From CAWCGU01 sp963795195 (lineage in GTDB: Bacteria; Actinomycetota; Thermoleophilia; Solirubrobacterales; 70-9): a stretch of DNA of 64,000 nucleotides. The DNA lies in contig CAWCGU010000006.1 of the NCBI GenBank assembly GCA_963795195.1, forward strand, positions 1,612,001-1,676,000. The letters are read 5' to 3'. The stretch's first letter is position 1. The number at the start of each line of letters is the position of its first letter. The translations under genes were made by a program, and so were the position numbers. The notes beneath the pieces are model-generated. The model saw nothing but the letters and a program-made list of their open reading frames with translations, was not told where the DNA came from and made no database searches. Shown piece by piece: positions 56,162 through 64,000 of this stretch.

Positions 56162-56575
56162 TCAGCCGGCGCTGCTGGACAGTCGCTCCGCGGCCGAGAC
56201 CGCCTGCTCCGTGGTTCTGTAGAGATGCATCCTGGTCAGCCTGCCCTCGGTGATCTCGAACATCCAGGCCATCTCCATCTCCACCTCGATTCCGCTGCCG
56301 GCGCCGGTCGCCTTCTGCGTCATCGGCGCGACGACCAGGGTGTCGGTCACCTCGATCGGCTCATGGGGTACAAACGAAATCTCGCTCCAAGCATCGAACC
56401 ATTGGTTAGTCCAGGTCGTGAAACCCTCGTGGCCGCTGAACTCGCCGGCGTTGGCCATCTCGGGACCCGCGAAGACCTCGATCGCGGGATCGGCCAGCGT
56501 CAGGAACGCTTCGAGGCCGCCGCTCTCGAAGAGCTCGAGGCCGGTGTTGATCAACTCGACGTTCTCGCTCGCCAT
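56162..56575 (-). CDS. NTF2/SnoaL-like protein
   Basis: 137 residues from the ATG at 56575 (MASENVELINTGLELFESGG). Same cone fold as the array at 32-34 kb: FLTLADPAIEVFAG, FSGHEGFTTWTNQW, WMFEITEGRLTRMHLYR. It is a distant relative of the MSQEN units, outside the array, and the gene is adjacent to rarA (stop at 56162, rarA start 56161). Confidence 0.85.
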   Translation of the reverse strand: MASENVELINTGLELFESGGLEAFLTLADPAIEVFAGPEMANAGEFSGHEGFTTWTNQWFDAWSEISFVPHEPIEVTDTLVVAPMTQKATGAGSGIEVEMEMAWMFEITEGRLTRMHLYRTTEQAVSAAERLSSSAG

Positions 56576-56608
56576 GCGCCCCCAGTATGACCGCGTAACC
56601 TGCCGCCA

Positions 56609-57958
56609 ATGGGAGAGGAATCGACGACGCAACACGAGTTGAGCGCGCTCGGCACCGAGGCGGTGGCCCTGCTGCAGGACCTACTGCGAATCGACACCAC
56701 AAATCCGCCCGGTAACGAGGCTCCCGCGGCCGAGATGCTCCGCGACACCCTCGCCTCGGCGGGCTTGGAGTGCGAGCTGCTGGAAGCCACCCCCGGCCGG
56801 CCCAACGTGCTTGCCCGCCTGAAGGGGGAGGCCGAGGGGCCGACACTCTGCCTGCTCGGTCATTCCGACGTCGTTCCCGCGGACCCGGCCGAGTGGACGC
56901 ACCCGCCGTTCGCGGCTGAGATCGCCGACGGAATGGTCTGGGCACGCGGAGCGCAGGACATGAAGGATCAGGTCGCCGCCGAGGTCGCGGGCGTCGTCCA
57001 CCTCGCCAAGGACGGGTGGCGCCCGGCCCGGGGTGAGCTCCTGGTCGTGATCACGGCCGACGAGGAGGCCGGCGCCGTCTACGGCGCCAAGTGGCTCTGC
57101 GAAGAGCATCCCGACAAGGTGCGAGCCGATCTCGTCATCAACGAGGGCGGTGGTGGCTGGTTCGAGGTAGAGGGCAAGCGGCTCTACACGCTCTGCGTCG
57201 GCGAGAAGGGCGTATTTCGCTTCAACCTGCGCGCCCGTGGCCGCGCGGGACACGCGTCGGTTCCCGCGCTCGGGGAGAACGCCCTGCTCGCCCTTGCTCC
57301 ACTGATCGAGCGCTTCGAGGACCAGCCGTCACCGACCGCCTCGGACGCCGGCATCGCCTTTCTGGCGGCGGCGCTCGGTAAGGACCTCGGCGGGGACGTC
57401 GATCTCGACGGCGCGCTGGCCGAGCTCAGCGAGCGGGCTCCGCTGGCCGCCGACTATCTGGGCGAGCCGATGCTGCGAGTGACGATGACCCCAACCCGGG
57501 TGAGGGCGTCCGACAAGGACAACGTGATCCCGTCGCTTGCCGAGGCGCTGATCGACACCAGGGTCCCACCCGGAGTCGGTGAGGCCGAGGTTCGCGAGGA
57601 GATCGGGAAGCTGCTCGATCCCGTCGGCCGGCCCTACGAGGTCGAGTTCGTCGAACGGATCGAGGGCAACGCTTCGTCCTCAAACACCCCGCTCGCCGAC
57701 ACGATCGCGGCTTGGGTCGCGCGCAACGACCCCGGAGCCGGCATAGCGCCGATCGTGATGCCCGGCTTCAGCGACAGCCACTGGTGGCGCAAGGCCTTCG
57801 GCGCCGAGACGACCGTCTACGGCTTCTGCCCCCAGAAGGGGATGTCGATGCTGGAATCGGCGCCCCTGGTTCACGCCGCCGACGAGCGCATCCTCGTCTC
57901 CGATGTCGAGCTGGCGGCCCAGTTCTACGCGGACATCGTCCAAGAGGTCTTGTCGTGA
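56609..57958 (+). CDS. M20-family metallopeptidase (ArgE/DapE-like)
   Basis: 449 residues. Metal ligands and catalytic acids: His and Asp in LLGHSDVVPAD and WARGAQDMKDQVAAEV, Glu-Glu in ITADEEAGAVYG, then Asp/Glu in LVINEGGGG. The dimerisation domain lies in the middle (CVGEKGVFRFNLRARGRAGHASVP, His). Hydrolyses an amide such as N-acyl-amino acid or dipeptide. The stop overlaps the GTG start of the DUF1385 gene. Confidence 0.92.
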   Translation: MGEESTTQHELSALGTEAVALLQDLLRIDTTNPPGNEAPAAEMLRDTLASAGLECELLEATPGRPNVLARLKGEAEGPTLCLLGHSDVVPADPAEWTHPPFAAEIADGMVWARGAQDMKDQVAAEVAGVVHLAKDGWRPARGELLVVITADEEAGAVYGAKWLCEEHPDKVRADLVINEGGGGWFEVEGKRLYTLCVGEKGVFRFNLRARGRAGHASVPALGENALLALAPLIERFEDQPSPTASDAGIAFLAAALGKDLGGDVDLDGALAELSERAPLAADYLGEPMLRVTMTPTRVRASDKDNVIPSLAEALIDTRVPPGVGEAEVREEIGKLLDPVGRPYEVEFVERIEGNASSSNTPLADTIAAWVARNDPGAGIAPIVMPGFSDSHWWRKAFGAETTVYGFCPQKGMSMLESAPLVHAADERILVSDVELAAQFYADIVQEVLS

Positions 57959-58800
57959 GCGGGCCCAACGGCCATGGACCGACGACCAACGGTTCCGGCC
58001 CCGCCGAAACCGAGCCGGACCGCCTTCGCCTCGGCGGGATGGCCCTGCGCAACGGCCTGCTGATCCACGGTCCGACCTCGTGGGCGATCGCAGCGCGTGA
58101 CGGCAACGGTGAGATCGTCGTCGCCTCGGGATCCAAGCCTCGGGCGCCGCAACGCCTCGCGAAGCTGCCGCTGCTGCGGGGGCCGCTTCGCCTGGCCGAG
58201 GGTTTCGCGTTCATTCCGATCGCTCGCACCCGCGCGCGCGCAGCAAGGCTGCCGCTCGAAGACGGCCGAGTGCTCGCCGCCGGCATCGCCGCCACGTCAC
58301 TGACGGCGGCCGTCCGCAAGACCTCGCTGCCCCCGGCGCTGCGCGAGGTCGCCGCTTCGGTGCTTGGCCTGCTGCCGGCCCTGATCGCACTGCGCGACCA
58401 CGACCTCGCGGCCTACCACGGCGCCGAGCACAAGCAGATCGGCGGCTACGAGACGGGGCTGGACCCCTTCGACGTGCCCAAGGAGCACGGCCGCTGCGGC
58501 TCGCACCTGATCGGGCCGATGCTGTTCTTCTCGGTCGCGGGCCAGCTCGTGATCGAGCGCGCCTTCGAGAACCCCGGCCGAATCACCCGCGCGCTGGCGG
58601 GCCTGGGCAGCGTCTCGCTGGCCGTCGAGCTTTTCGTCTGGAGCGAGCGACATCCCGACTCGGTCCTGGCTCGCGCGCTGCAGGCGCCGGGGTTCGGGCT
58701 GCAGCGCAGCCTCGCCACGCGGGAGCCGAGCGCGGAGCAGATGGAGGTCGGGGCCGCCGCCTTAAGCGCCGTCCTCGACGCAGAATCCGGCGCGGCATAG
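57955..58800 (+). CDS. DUF1385-family (YqhQ-like) membrane protein
   Basis: 281 residues, GTG start coupled to the upstream peptidase. A flexible N terminus is followed by RLGGMALRNGLLIHGPTSWAIA and the signature DLAAYHGAEHKQIGGYETG with KEHGRCGSHLIG, then TM segments (LFFSVAGQLVIERAF, LGSVSLAVELFVW). The YHGAEHK and RCG motifs suggest a metal or disulfide site. Function unknown. Confidence 0.9.
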   Translation: MSGPNGHGPTTNGSGPAETEPDRLRLGGMALRNGLLIHGPTSWAIAARDGNGEIVVASGSKPRAPQRLAKLPLLRGPLRLAEGFAFIPIARTRARAARLPLEDGRVLAAGIAATSLTAAVRKTSLPPALREVAASVLGLLPALIALRDHDLAAYHGAEHKQIGGYETGLDPFDVPKEHGRCGSHLIGPMLFFSVAGQLVIERAFENPGRITRALAGLGSVSLAVELFVWSERHPDSVLARALQAPGFGLQRSLATREPSAEQMEVGAAALSAVLDAESGAA

Positions 58801-58858
58801 TCGCCTGCACGCAAGCCGCGCTCCAGCTATACGGCCAAGCGGCCGATACCTTGTTCGT

Positions 58859-60421
58859 ATGGACTTGGCCGTGTTCGGAATCTCGCCTGAGATAGAGGAC
58901 TTCATCACCCTCTACGTGCCCGTGCTCTTCATGGGCCTACTCGTCTTCTTGATCTGGCGGACGATGAAACTGATGCCCAAGACAAAGCCGCAGCAGATCA
59001 CGCCGCGGTCCAAAAGCGCCGTCACCTGGGACGACGTCGCCGGGGTCGAAGCGACCAAGGAGGAACTGCAGGAGGTCGTCGAGTTTCTCTCCAAGCCCAA
59101 GCACTTCAAGCGCCTCGGCGCCAAGGTCCCGAAGGGGATCCTGCTGCACGGACCGCCGGGAACCGGCAAGACGCTGCTCGCCAAGGCGGTCGCACACGAA
59201 TCCGGCGCACAGTTCTTCAGCCAGTCGGCCTCGGCCTTCATCGAGATGTTTGCCGGCCTCGGCGCCGCCCGCATCAGGCGCCTCTTCAACCAGGCCCGAG
59301 ACAACGCCCCGGCGATCATCTTCATCGACGAGCTCGACGCGGTCGGCGCCAAGCGCGGCTCCGACATCTCCGGCGAGCGAGACCAGACGCTCAACCAGCT
59401 GCTCGTCGAGATGGACGGCTTCGACAGTGACGAGGACGTGATCGTGATGGCCGCCTCCAACCTGATCGAGAAGCTCGACCCCGCGCTGCTACGGCCGGGC
59501 CGCTTCGACCGCCAGGTCTTCGTTCCGCCCCCCGACCTCAACGGCCGCCGGCAGATCCTCGAGGTCCACTCCAAGGACAAGCCGCTCGCGCAGGGTTGCG
59601 ACCTGCATCGCGTCGCCCGCCACACCTCGGGCCTGACCGGCGCCGACCTCGCCAACCTCTGCAACGAGGCCGCGATCCTGGCCGGCCGTGCCGGGCGCGA
59701 GTTCGTCGCCCAGACCGACTTCGACAACGCTTTCGAGCGAGTGGTCGCAGGTCTGCAGTCCCGCAAGGTGATCACCGACGGCGAGAAGCGGGTGATCGCC
59801 TGGCACGAGGCCGGGCACGCTCTCGTCTCCGAGCTGCTGCCGACCGTGGACGAAGTCCAGAAGGTCTCGATAGTCCCGCGCGGTAAGGCGCTCGGCTACA
59901 CGCTCAACCTCCCCCAGGAGGATCGCTACCTGAAGTCACGTGAAGAGCTGATCGACTACATGAAGGTGCTTTTGGCCGGCCGCGTCGCCGAGCAGATCGT
60001 CTTCGGCCGCGTCACCACCGGCGCCTCTGACGACCTGCGCAAGGTCACCGACATCGCTCGGGCGATGGTCTACGAGTACGGAATGGGAACAACGATTCGC
60101 TCCCACCAGGTGCCGGCCGACGACTGGAACGTCTCCGAGCGCCTGCGCCAGACACGCGACGAGGAGGTCACGGCGGTCGCCGAGGAGGGCTACCGGGGCG
60201 CCCACCAGTTGCTCTCGGACCACCGCGACCTGCTCGACGAGATCGCCGAGCGGCTGCTCGAGAACGAGGTCATCGAGCACATCGAGATCCGCGAGATCAT
60301 GAGCGGCAAGCGCTCGTCAAAGCGCCCGCCGCTGGGCCCGCGCAAGTCTCTCCCCGTGGCCTCCTCGCGGGCCGAGGCCTTCGCCTCTGAGTCGCCGCCG
60401 CCGCCGGGCGCCGAGTCCTAG
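58859..60421 (+). CDS. ftsH: FtsH-like AAA metalloprotease, short form with one TM
   Basis: 520 residues. Only one TM (ITLYVPVLFMGLLVFLIW) and a ~25-residue linker precede the AAA domain, so the usual second TM and the ~75-residue external domain are missing. AAA: Walker A GPPGTGKTLLAKAVA, pore loop reads IEMFAGLGAAR instead of the usual FVG, Walker B IIFIDELDAVG and SRH DPALLRPGRFDR. Protease: zinc motif HEAGHALVSEL (about 314) and the third ligand in TTGASDDLRKVTD. It degrades membrane and misfolded proteins. A Pro/Ser-rich tail ends the protein. Confidence 0.92.
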   Translation: MDLAVFGISPEIEDFITLYVPVLFMGLLVFLIWRTMKLMPKTKPQQITPRSKSAVTWDDVAGVEATKEELQEVVEFLSKPKHFKRLGAKVPKGILLHGPPGTGKTLLAKAVAHESGAQFFSQSASAFIEMFAGLGAARIRRLFNQARDNAPAIIFIDELDAVGAKRGSDISGERDQTLNQLLVEMDGFDSDEDVIVMAASNLIEKLDPALLRPGRFDRQVFVPPPDLNGRRQILEVHSKDKPLAQGCDLHRVARHTSGLTGADLANLCNEAAILAGRAGREFVAQTDFDNAFERVVAGLQSRKVITDGEKRVIAWHEAGHALVSELLPTVDEVQKVSIVPRGKALGYTLNLPQEDRYLKSREELIDYMKVLLAGRVAEQIVFGRVTTGASDDLRKVTDIARAMVYEYGMGTTIRSHQVPADDWNVSERLRQTRDEEVTAVAEEGYRGAHQLLSDHRDLLDEIAERLLENEVIEHIEIREIMSGKRSSKRPPLGPRKSLPVASSRAEAFASESPPPPGAES

Positions 60422-60439
60422 TCACTAATCTCCGGCGCC

Positions 60440-60847
60440 GTGAAGCGCATCGACCACGTCGGCGTTGCCGTCAAAGACCTCGAAGCGGCGATCGCCCTCT
60501 ACGAGGGCTCGCTCGAGATGCCGCTCGTGCATCGCGAGACGGTCGAGTCCCAGGGCGTCGAAGCGGTGCTGCTGGACGTCGGCGACGGGCACGTCGAGCT
60601 GCTGCGGCCGCTGGCCGCGGATACGCCCGTCGGCAAGTTCATCGAGCGCCGCGGCGAGGGTCTCCACCACGTCGCCTACGCCACCGATGACATCGAGGCC
60701 GAGCTTGCACGCCTGGCCGAGGCCGGTGTCGAGCTGATCGACGAACAACCGCGATCCGGCATCAAGAACAGCCGCGTTGCGTTTTTGCACCCACGCTCCA
60801 CCGGGGGTGTGCTGACCGAGATCGTCCAACCAGCGGAGGGACACTGA
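60440..60847 (+). CDS. mce: Methylmalonyl-CoA epimerase
   Basis: 135 residues, GTG start (VKRIDHVGVAVKDLEAAIALY). Glyoxalase fold with metal ligands His in IDHVGV, Gln/Glu in VELLRPL, His in GLHHVAYAT and Glu in TGGVLTEIVQP. Converts (R)- to (S)-methylmalonyl-CoA in propionate and branched-chain metabolism. The stop overlaps the next start. Confidence 0.93.
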   Translation: MKRIDHVGVAVKDLEAAIALYEGSLEMPLVHRETVESQGVEAVLLDVGDGHVELLRPLAADTPVGKFIERRGEGLHHVAYATDDIEAELARLAEAGVELIDEQPRSGIKNSRVAFLHPRSTGGVLTEIVQPAEGH

Positions 60848-61068
60848 TGTCCGAGAAGAAGCGCGTCGAAATCGGATTGGGAATCGGTCAGGTGGTGGCC
60901 GCGAAGCTGACGGACGAGGCACTCAGCGGCCTGCGCGCGGCGCTCGAGGCAGGCAGCGGCTGGCACGACCTCAAGACCGACGACGCGACCGTGACCATCA
61001 ACCTCGCCACGATCGTTTTCATCCGGGTGGCCGACCCAGGCCACTCGATCGGCTTCTCGGGCGACTGA
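60847..61068 (+). CDS. Small DUF3107-like protein
   Basis: 73 residues: KKRVEIGLGIGQVVAAKLTDEAL then LEAGSGWHDLKTDDATVTINLATIVFIRV. A short alpha/beta protein with a strand-helix-strand-strand pattern; it resembles the DUF3107 family but the match is by eye. The start overlaps the mce stop, so they are cotranscribed. Confidence 0.65.
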   Translation: MSEKKRVEIGLGIGQVVAAKLTDEALSGLRAALEAGSGWHDLKTDDATVTINLATIVFIRVADPGHSIGFSGD

Positions 61069-61181
61069 GCATCAGCCGGCCCCGACGGTTTTGGAGCTCC
61101 GGGCGGCATCGGGGAGCACCGAGGGTTCGACGGGGGCGATCCCCGATAGACGCAGGGGTCGCGATTTGAAACTCTCGACCC

Positions 61182-61961
61182 ATGCAGACAGGAGAACTCG
61201 TGAACGACCCCACCACTGATCCCGCCTCCCCGACCGGCGACTCGGTCCTGGTTGCCGCTCGCAACGTCTCGCGGGTGTTCGGCGAAGGCGGCGCCGCCGT
61301 GCAGGCGCTCGACGACGTCAGCGTCGAGTTTCCGAGCGGCCGCCTGACGGCGATCATGGGGCCCTCCGGATCGGGCAAGTCGACGCTGATGCATTGCCTC
61401 GCCGGGCTCGACCGGCCAAGCTCGGGCACGGTGACGATCGACGGCGTCGAGCTGGGATCGCTCGATGACGGTGGGCTCACCCAGCTTCGCCGCGACAAGG
61501 TCGGCTTCATCTTCCAGTTCTTCAATCTGCTGCCCGTGCTGACGGCCAGGGAGAACATCGTTCTCCCCCTGGATCTCGCCGGCCGCAAGGCAGACCCGGA
61601 ACTGCTCGAGCGCCTCGTCGAGGCCGTCGGACTCGGCGACCGCCTCACTCACCGGCCGGCGGAGCTCTCCGGCGGGCAGCAGCAGCGCGTCGCCATCGCC
61701 CGCGCGCTGCTCTCGCAACCGGCTGCCGTCTTCGCCGACGAGCCCACCGGCAATCTCGACTCGCAGGCCAGCGAGGAGGTGCTGGCCCTGCTGCGTCGTG
61801 CGGTTGACGAGTTCGGCCAGACGATCGTGATGGTCACGCATGACGCGCGCGCCGCAGCGGTCGCCGACCGCATCCTGATCCTGGTCGACGGCAAGATCGT
61901 CCGCGATTCCGGGCCGGCGAGCGCCGAGGGCGTGCTCGACCTGATGAAGCAAGTCGCATAG
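61182..61961 (+). CDS. MacB/LolD-type ABC transporter ATP-binding protein
   Basis: 259 residues (ATG at 61182, or GTG at 61200). ATPase: Walker A GPSGSGKSTLMHCLAGLD, signature LSGGQQQRVAIARAL, Walker B VFADEPTGNLDS, MVTHD. The Y-loop/FFNLLPVLTARENIVLPL insertion is typical of the lipoprotein/macrolide (LolD/MacB/FtsE-like) ATPases. Partner of the FtsX-like permease 9 bases downstream. Confidence 0.95.
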   Translation: MQTGELVNDPTTDPASPTGDSVLVAARNVSRVFGEGGAAVQALDDVSVEFPSGRLTAIMGPSGSGKSTLMHCLAGLDRPSSGTVTIDGVELGSLDDGGLTQLRRDKVGFIFQFFNLLPVLTARENIVLPLDLAGRKADPELLERLVEAVGLGDRLTHRPAELSGGQQQRVAIARALLSQPAAVFADEPTGNLDSQASEEVLALLRRAVDEFGQTIVMVTHDARAAAVADRILILVDGKIVRDSGPASAEGVLDLMKQVA

Positions 61962-61970
61962 GTCCCAGCG

Positions 61971-64000
61971 ATGGTCAAGATCGCACTCCGCTACCTCTGG
62001 GCACGACGGCTCCGCACCATCCTTTCGTCGCTGGCGATCGTGCTGGGGGTGATGATGGTCGCGGGCACTTACGTGCTCACCGACACGATCGACGCCTCAT
62101 TCGACACGATTTTCGAGGAGTCAAACGCCGGCATCGACGCAGTATTGACGGCCGAACAGGCGATCGAGGCCGATGACGGCAGTGAAGGATCGCTGCCGGC
62201 GTCTCTACTGGAGCGGGTACGGCGGGTCGACGGCGTCGGCGAAGCGGAGGGCGGGATCTTCAGCACCGGCGTATCGATCATCGGCTCGGACGGCGACCCG
62301 ATCGGCGGCGGTGGAGCCCCGACCTTTGGCGCCTCGGTGGGGAGCGACCGATTCGATCCGCTCACCTACGAGGGCGCGCAGCCGCAGACCGACAGCGAGG
62401 TCGTGATCGACAAATCGACCGCGAGTGACGCCGGTTTCGAGATCGGCGACGCGGTTTCGATCGCGGGCGCTGTGGCCGCGGAGACGTACACACTCGTAGG
62501 CACGGCGACGCTCGGCAGCCTCGATTCCTTCGGCGGCGCCAGCATCGCGGTCTTCACGCTTCCTCAGGCGCGACGGGTGACCAGCGAGTCCGGACGCTTC
62601 AGCCAGATCAGCGTCGCTGCCGAGGAGGGAGTTTCACCCGAGGAACTCGCGAAGCGAATCGACGACGTGATGCCGCCCAGCGTACGGGTGGAGACCGGCG
62701 CGCAGAACACGGATTCCGCGAAGGACGACATCGGCGACTTCACCGGCTTCCTTAAATCCGCCCTCCTCATCTTCGCCGGAGTCGCGCTGTTCGTCGCTTC
62801 GTTTCAGATCTTCAACGCCTTCTCGATAACCGTCGCCCAGCGAACCCGCGAGTTCGGAATGTTGCGCGCCCTCGGCGCCAGCCGTCGCCAGATTGTCGGC
62901 TCGGTCGTGCTCGAGGCGCTTGTGATCGGGCTGGTGGCATCGGCGCTCGGTGTGCTTGCCGGGATCGGCTTCGCCACCCCCCTGAGGTCGCTGTTCGAGT
63001 CGGTGGGCATCGACCTTCCGAGCTCCGGGACCGTGATCCAGGCACGAACCGTGATCGTCGGCCTCCTCGTGGGCACGCTCGTGACGCTGATCTCGTGCCT
63101 GATACCTGCCGTGCGTTCCACCCGAGTGCCCCCGGTTGCCGCCCTGCGGGAAGGAGCCGTTCTCGACGGAGCCGGCGGACGCCGCCGCGCCGGAGGCCTG
63201 GGGGCGTTGCTGGCCCTCGGAGGCCTGACCGCGATAGTCCTCGGCTTCCTGGGGCCTCTGGGTGGGACCGCAATCGGAGTCGGTGCCGGGGCAACGTTCA
63301 TCGGGGTCGCGTTGCTCAGCCCGCGCCTCGTCAAGCCGCTTGCCTCGCTCGTCGGGCGTCCGCTCGAACGGCTGCGCGGGGTGTCGGGCAGGATCGCCCG
63401 CGAGAACGCGGTCCGCAACCCCGGGCGGACAGCGTCAACCGCCGCGGCCCTGATGATCGGCCTAGCCCTCGTCTCGTTCGTCGCCGTCTTCGCGGCCGGG
63501 ATCAAGGGTTCGATCGGCGACGCGATCGACAAGACCTTCGCGGGCGACCTCTTTCTCTCCCACAAGGACGGCTTTTCCGACTTCCCGGCGAAGACGGCAG
63601 AAGCGATCAACGACATCGACGGCGTGGAGGTCGCATCGGCGACCGGCTACACCCAGAACGAAGTTGAGGGCGCCAAGGGCGGCGGCTACCTGACATTGGT
63701 CGATCCGGCGAGCGCCGGCGGCGTGCTCAAGCTCGAGTGGGTCGAAGGCGAAGACCAGTTGCTCAGCGATCTCAGTTCGCGGGAGGCCGTCATCGATGAC
63801 CGGTGGGGCGAACAGAACGGTTTCGCCGTCGGCGACGCGTTCACCTCGGTGACACCGAGCGGTGAAGAGATCGAGTACACGATCACCGGAACGTTCAAGG
63901 ACAACACTGACTTCATCGGTGACTTCGCAGCGTCGAACGCAAACGCCGCTGCCTACAACGAGGCCAACCGGGCCACCAACGTACTCGTCAAGCTCGACCC
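61971..64000 (+). CDS. FtsX-like ABC transporter permease (3' end outside window)
   Basis: The frame from the ATG at 61971 is open to the right edge (676 codons seen). One TM at the start (TILSSLAIVLGVMMVAGTYVL), an extracytoplasmic MacB-like periplasmic core, three TM segments in the FtsX block (FLKSALLIFAGVALFVASFQIFNAFSIT, VVLEALVIGLVASALGVLAG, VIVGLLVGTLVTLISCLIP), then a second set starting LGALLALGGLTAIVLGFL and a second core. This is the long two-repeat form, with the last block cut off by the edge. Confidence 0.92.
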   Translation, partial: MVKIALRYLWARRLRTILSSLAIVLGVMMVAGTYVLTDTIDASFDTIFEESNAGIDAVLTAEQAIEADDGSEGSLPASLLERVRRVDGVGEAEGGIFSTGVSIIGSDGDPIGGGGAPTFGASVGSDRFDPLTYEGAQPQTDSEVVIDKSTASDAGFEIGDAVSIAGAVAAETYTLVGTATLGSLDSFGGASIAVFTLPQARRVTSESGRFSQISVAAEEGVSPEELAKRIDDVMPPSVRVETGAQNTDSAKDDIGDFTGFLKSALLIFAGVALFVASFQIFNAFSITVAQRTREFGMLRALGASRRQIVGSVVLEALVIGLVASALGVLAGIGFATPLRSLFESVGIDLPSSGTVIQARTVIVGLLVGTLVTLISCLIPAVRSTRVPPVAALREGAVLDGAGGRRRAGGLGALLALGGLTAIVLGFLGPLGGTAIGVGAGATFIGVALLSPRLVKPLASLVGRPLERLRGVSGRIARENAVRNPGRTASTAAALMIGLALVSFVAVFAAGIKGSIGDAIDKTFAGDLFLSHKDGFSDFPAKTAEAINDIDGVEVASATGYTQNEVEGAKGGGYLTLVDPASAGGVLKLEWVEGEDQLLSDLSSREAVIDDRWGEQNGFAVGDAFTSVTPSGEEIEYTITGTFKDNTDFIGDFAASNANAAAYNEANRATNVLVKLD

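Overview
High-GC bacterial chromosome segment (roughly two thirds G+C), gene-dense, with many GTG/TTG starts and ATGA/GTGA/TTGA overlaps between neighbours. The content points to an actinobacterium. The array of NTF2/SnoaL-like paralogues that begin MSQENVE(V/I)VR, the short FtsH form, an orphan FlgM-like protein and a GerW-type protein suggest class Thermoleophilia (Solirubrobacterales or relatives). That placement is inference from gene content, not a measured phylogeny.

Layout. 1-2.9 kb: partial heparinase II/III-like secreted protein, ssb and rpsF, with a 58-bp palindromic element after ssb. 3.3-6 kb: two trehalose glycosyltransferases (GT20 OtsA-like and GT4 TreT-like). 6.1-10.4 kb: leftward operon response regulator - sensor kinase - HtrA protease - inositol-phosphatase-like protein. 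10.5-15.7 kb: membrane-bound degenerate M28-like protein, a small FlgM-like protein, thiL and a class A PBP. 15.8-24.6 kb: MscS, HAD, CPBP protease, L,D-transpeptidase, epimerase, pyrE, lipoprotein, aldehyde dehydrogenase and an ABC-2 exporter. 24.7-29.0 kb: PhoD-like phosphatase, then a PepSY protein with its two-component system.

29.1-33.8 kb is the accessory region. A 3'-end fragment of tRNA-Arg(CCT) and the intact tRNA bracket about 2.8 kb carrying a Fic protein and a TolB-like propeller. Beyond the tRNA lies a tandem array of NTF2-like genes, two intact and two visibly broken or recombined. 33.9-41.5 kb: secreted glycosidase, S1 protease, hypotheticals, GalT, a slipin/NfeD pair whose NfeD lacks the protease serine, and a TlpA lipoprotein. 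41.6-44.7 kb: unusual SF2 helicase with an acidic insert, then a GerW-like protein.

44.7-52.4 kb is one long leftward operon: ccmABCD (heme export for cytochrome c maturation), hemA, hemC, cobA-hemD, SAM hydroxide adenosyltransferase and birA, so early tetrapyrrole synthesis is coupled to heme delivery. 52.5-64 kb: secreted cupredoxin, aldehyde dehydrogenase, rarA, another NTF2-like gene, M20 peptidase, DUF1385 protein, short FtsH, methylmalonyl-CoA epimerase, a small DUF3107-like protein and a MacB-type ABC transporter that runs off the right edge.

Several conserved genes (treT-like, SAM hydroxide adenosyltransferase, hemC, hemA, probably the helicase tail) are broken by a single reading-frame slip, all in the same sense (one extra base). 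Sequencing insertions are the simplest explanation, but the pattern is worth checking. No CRISPR array, transposase, integrase or rRNA was seen.
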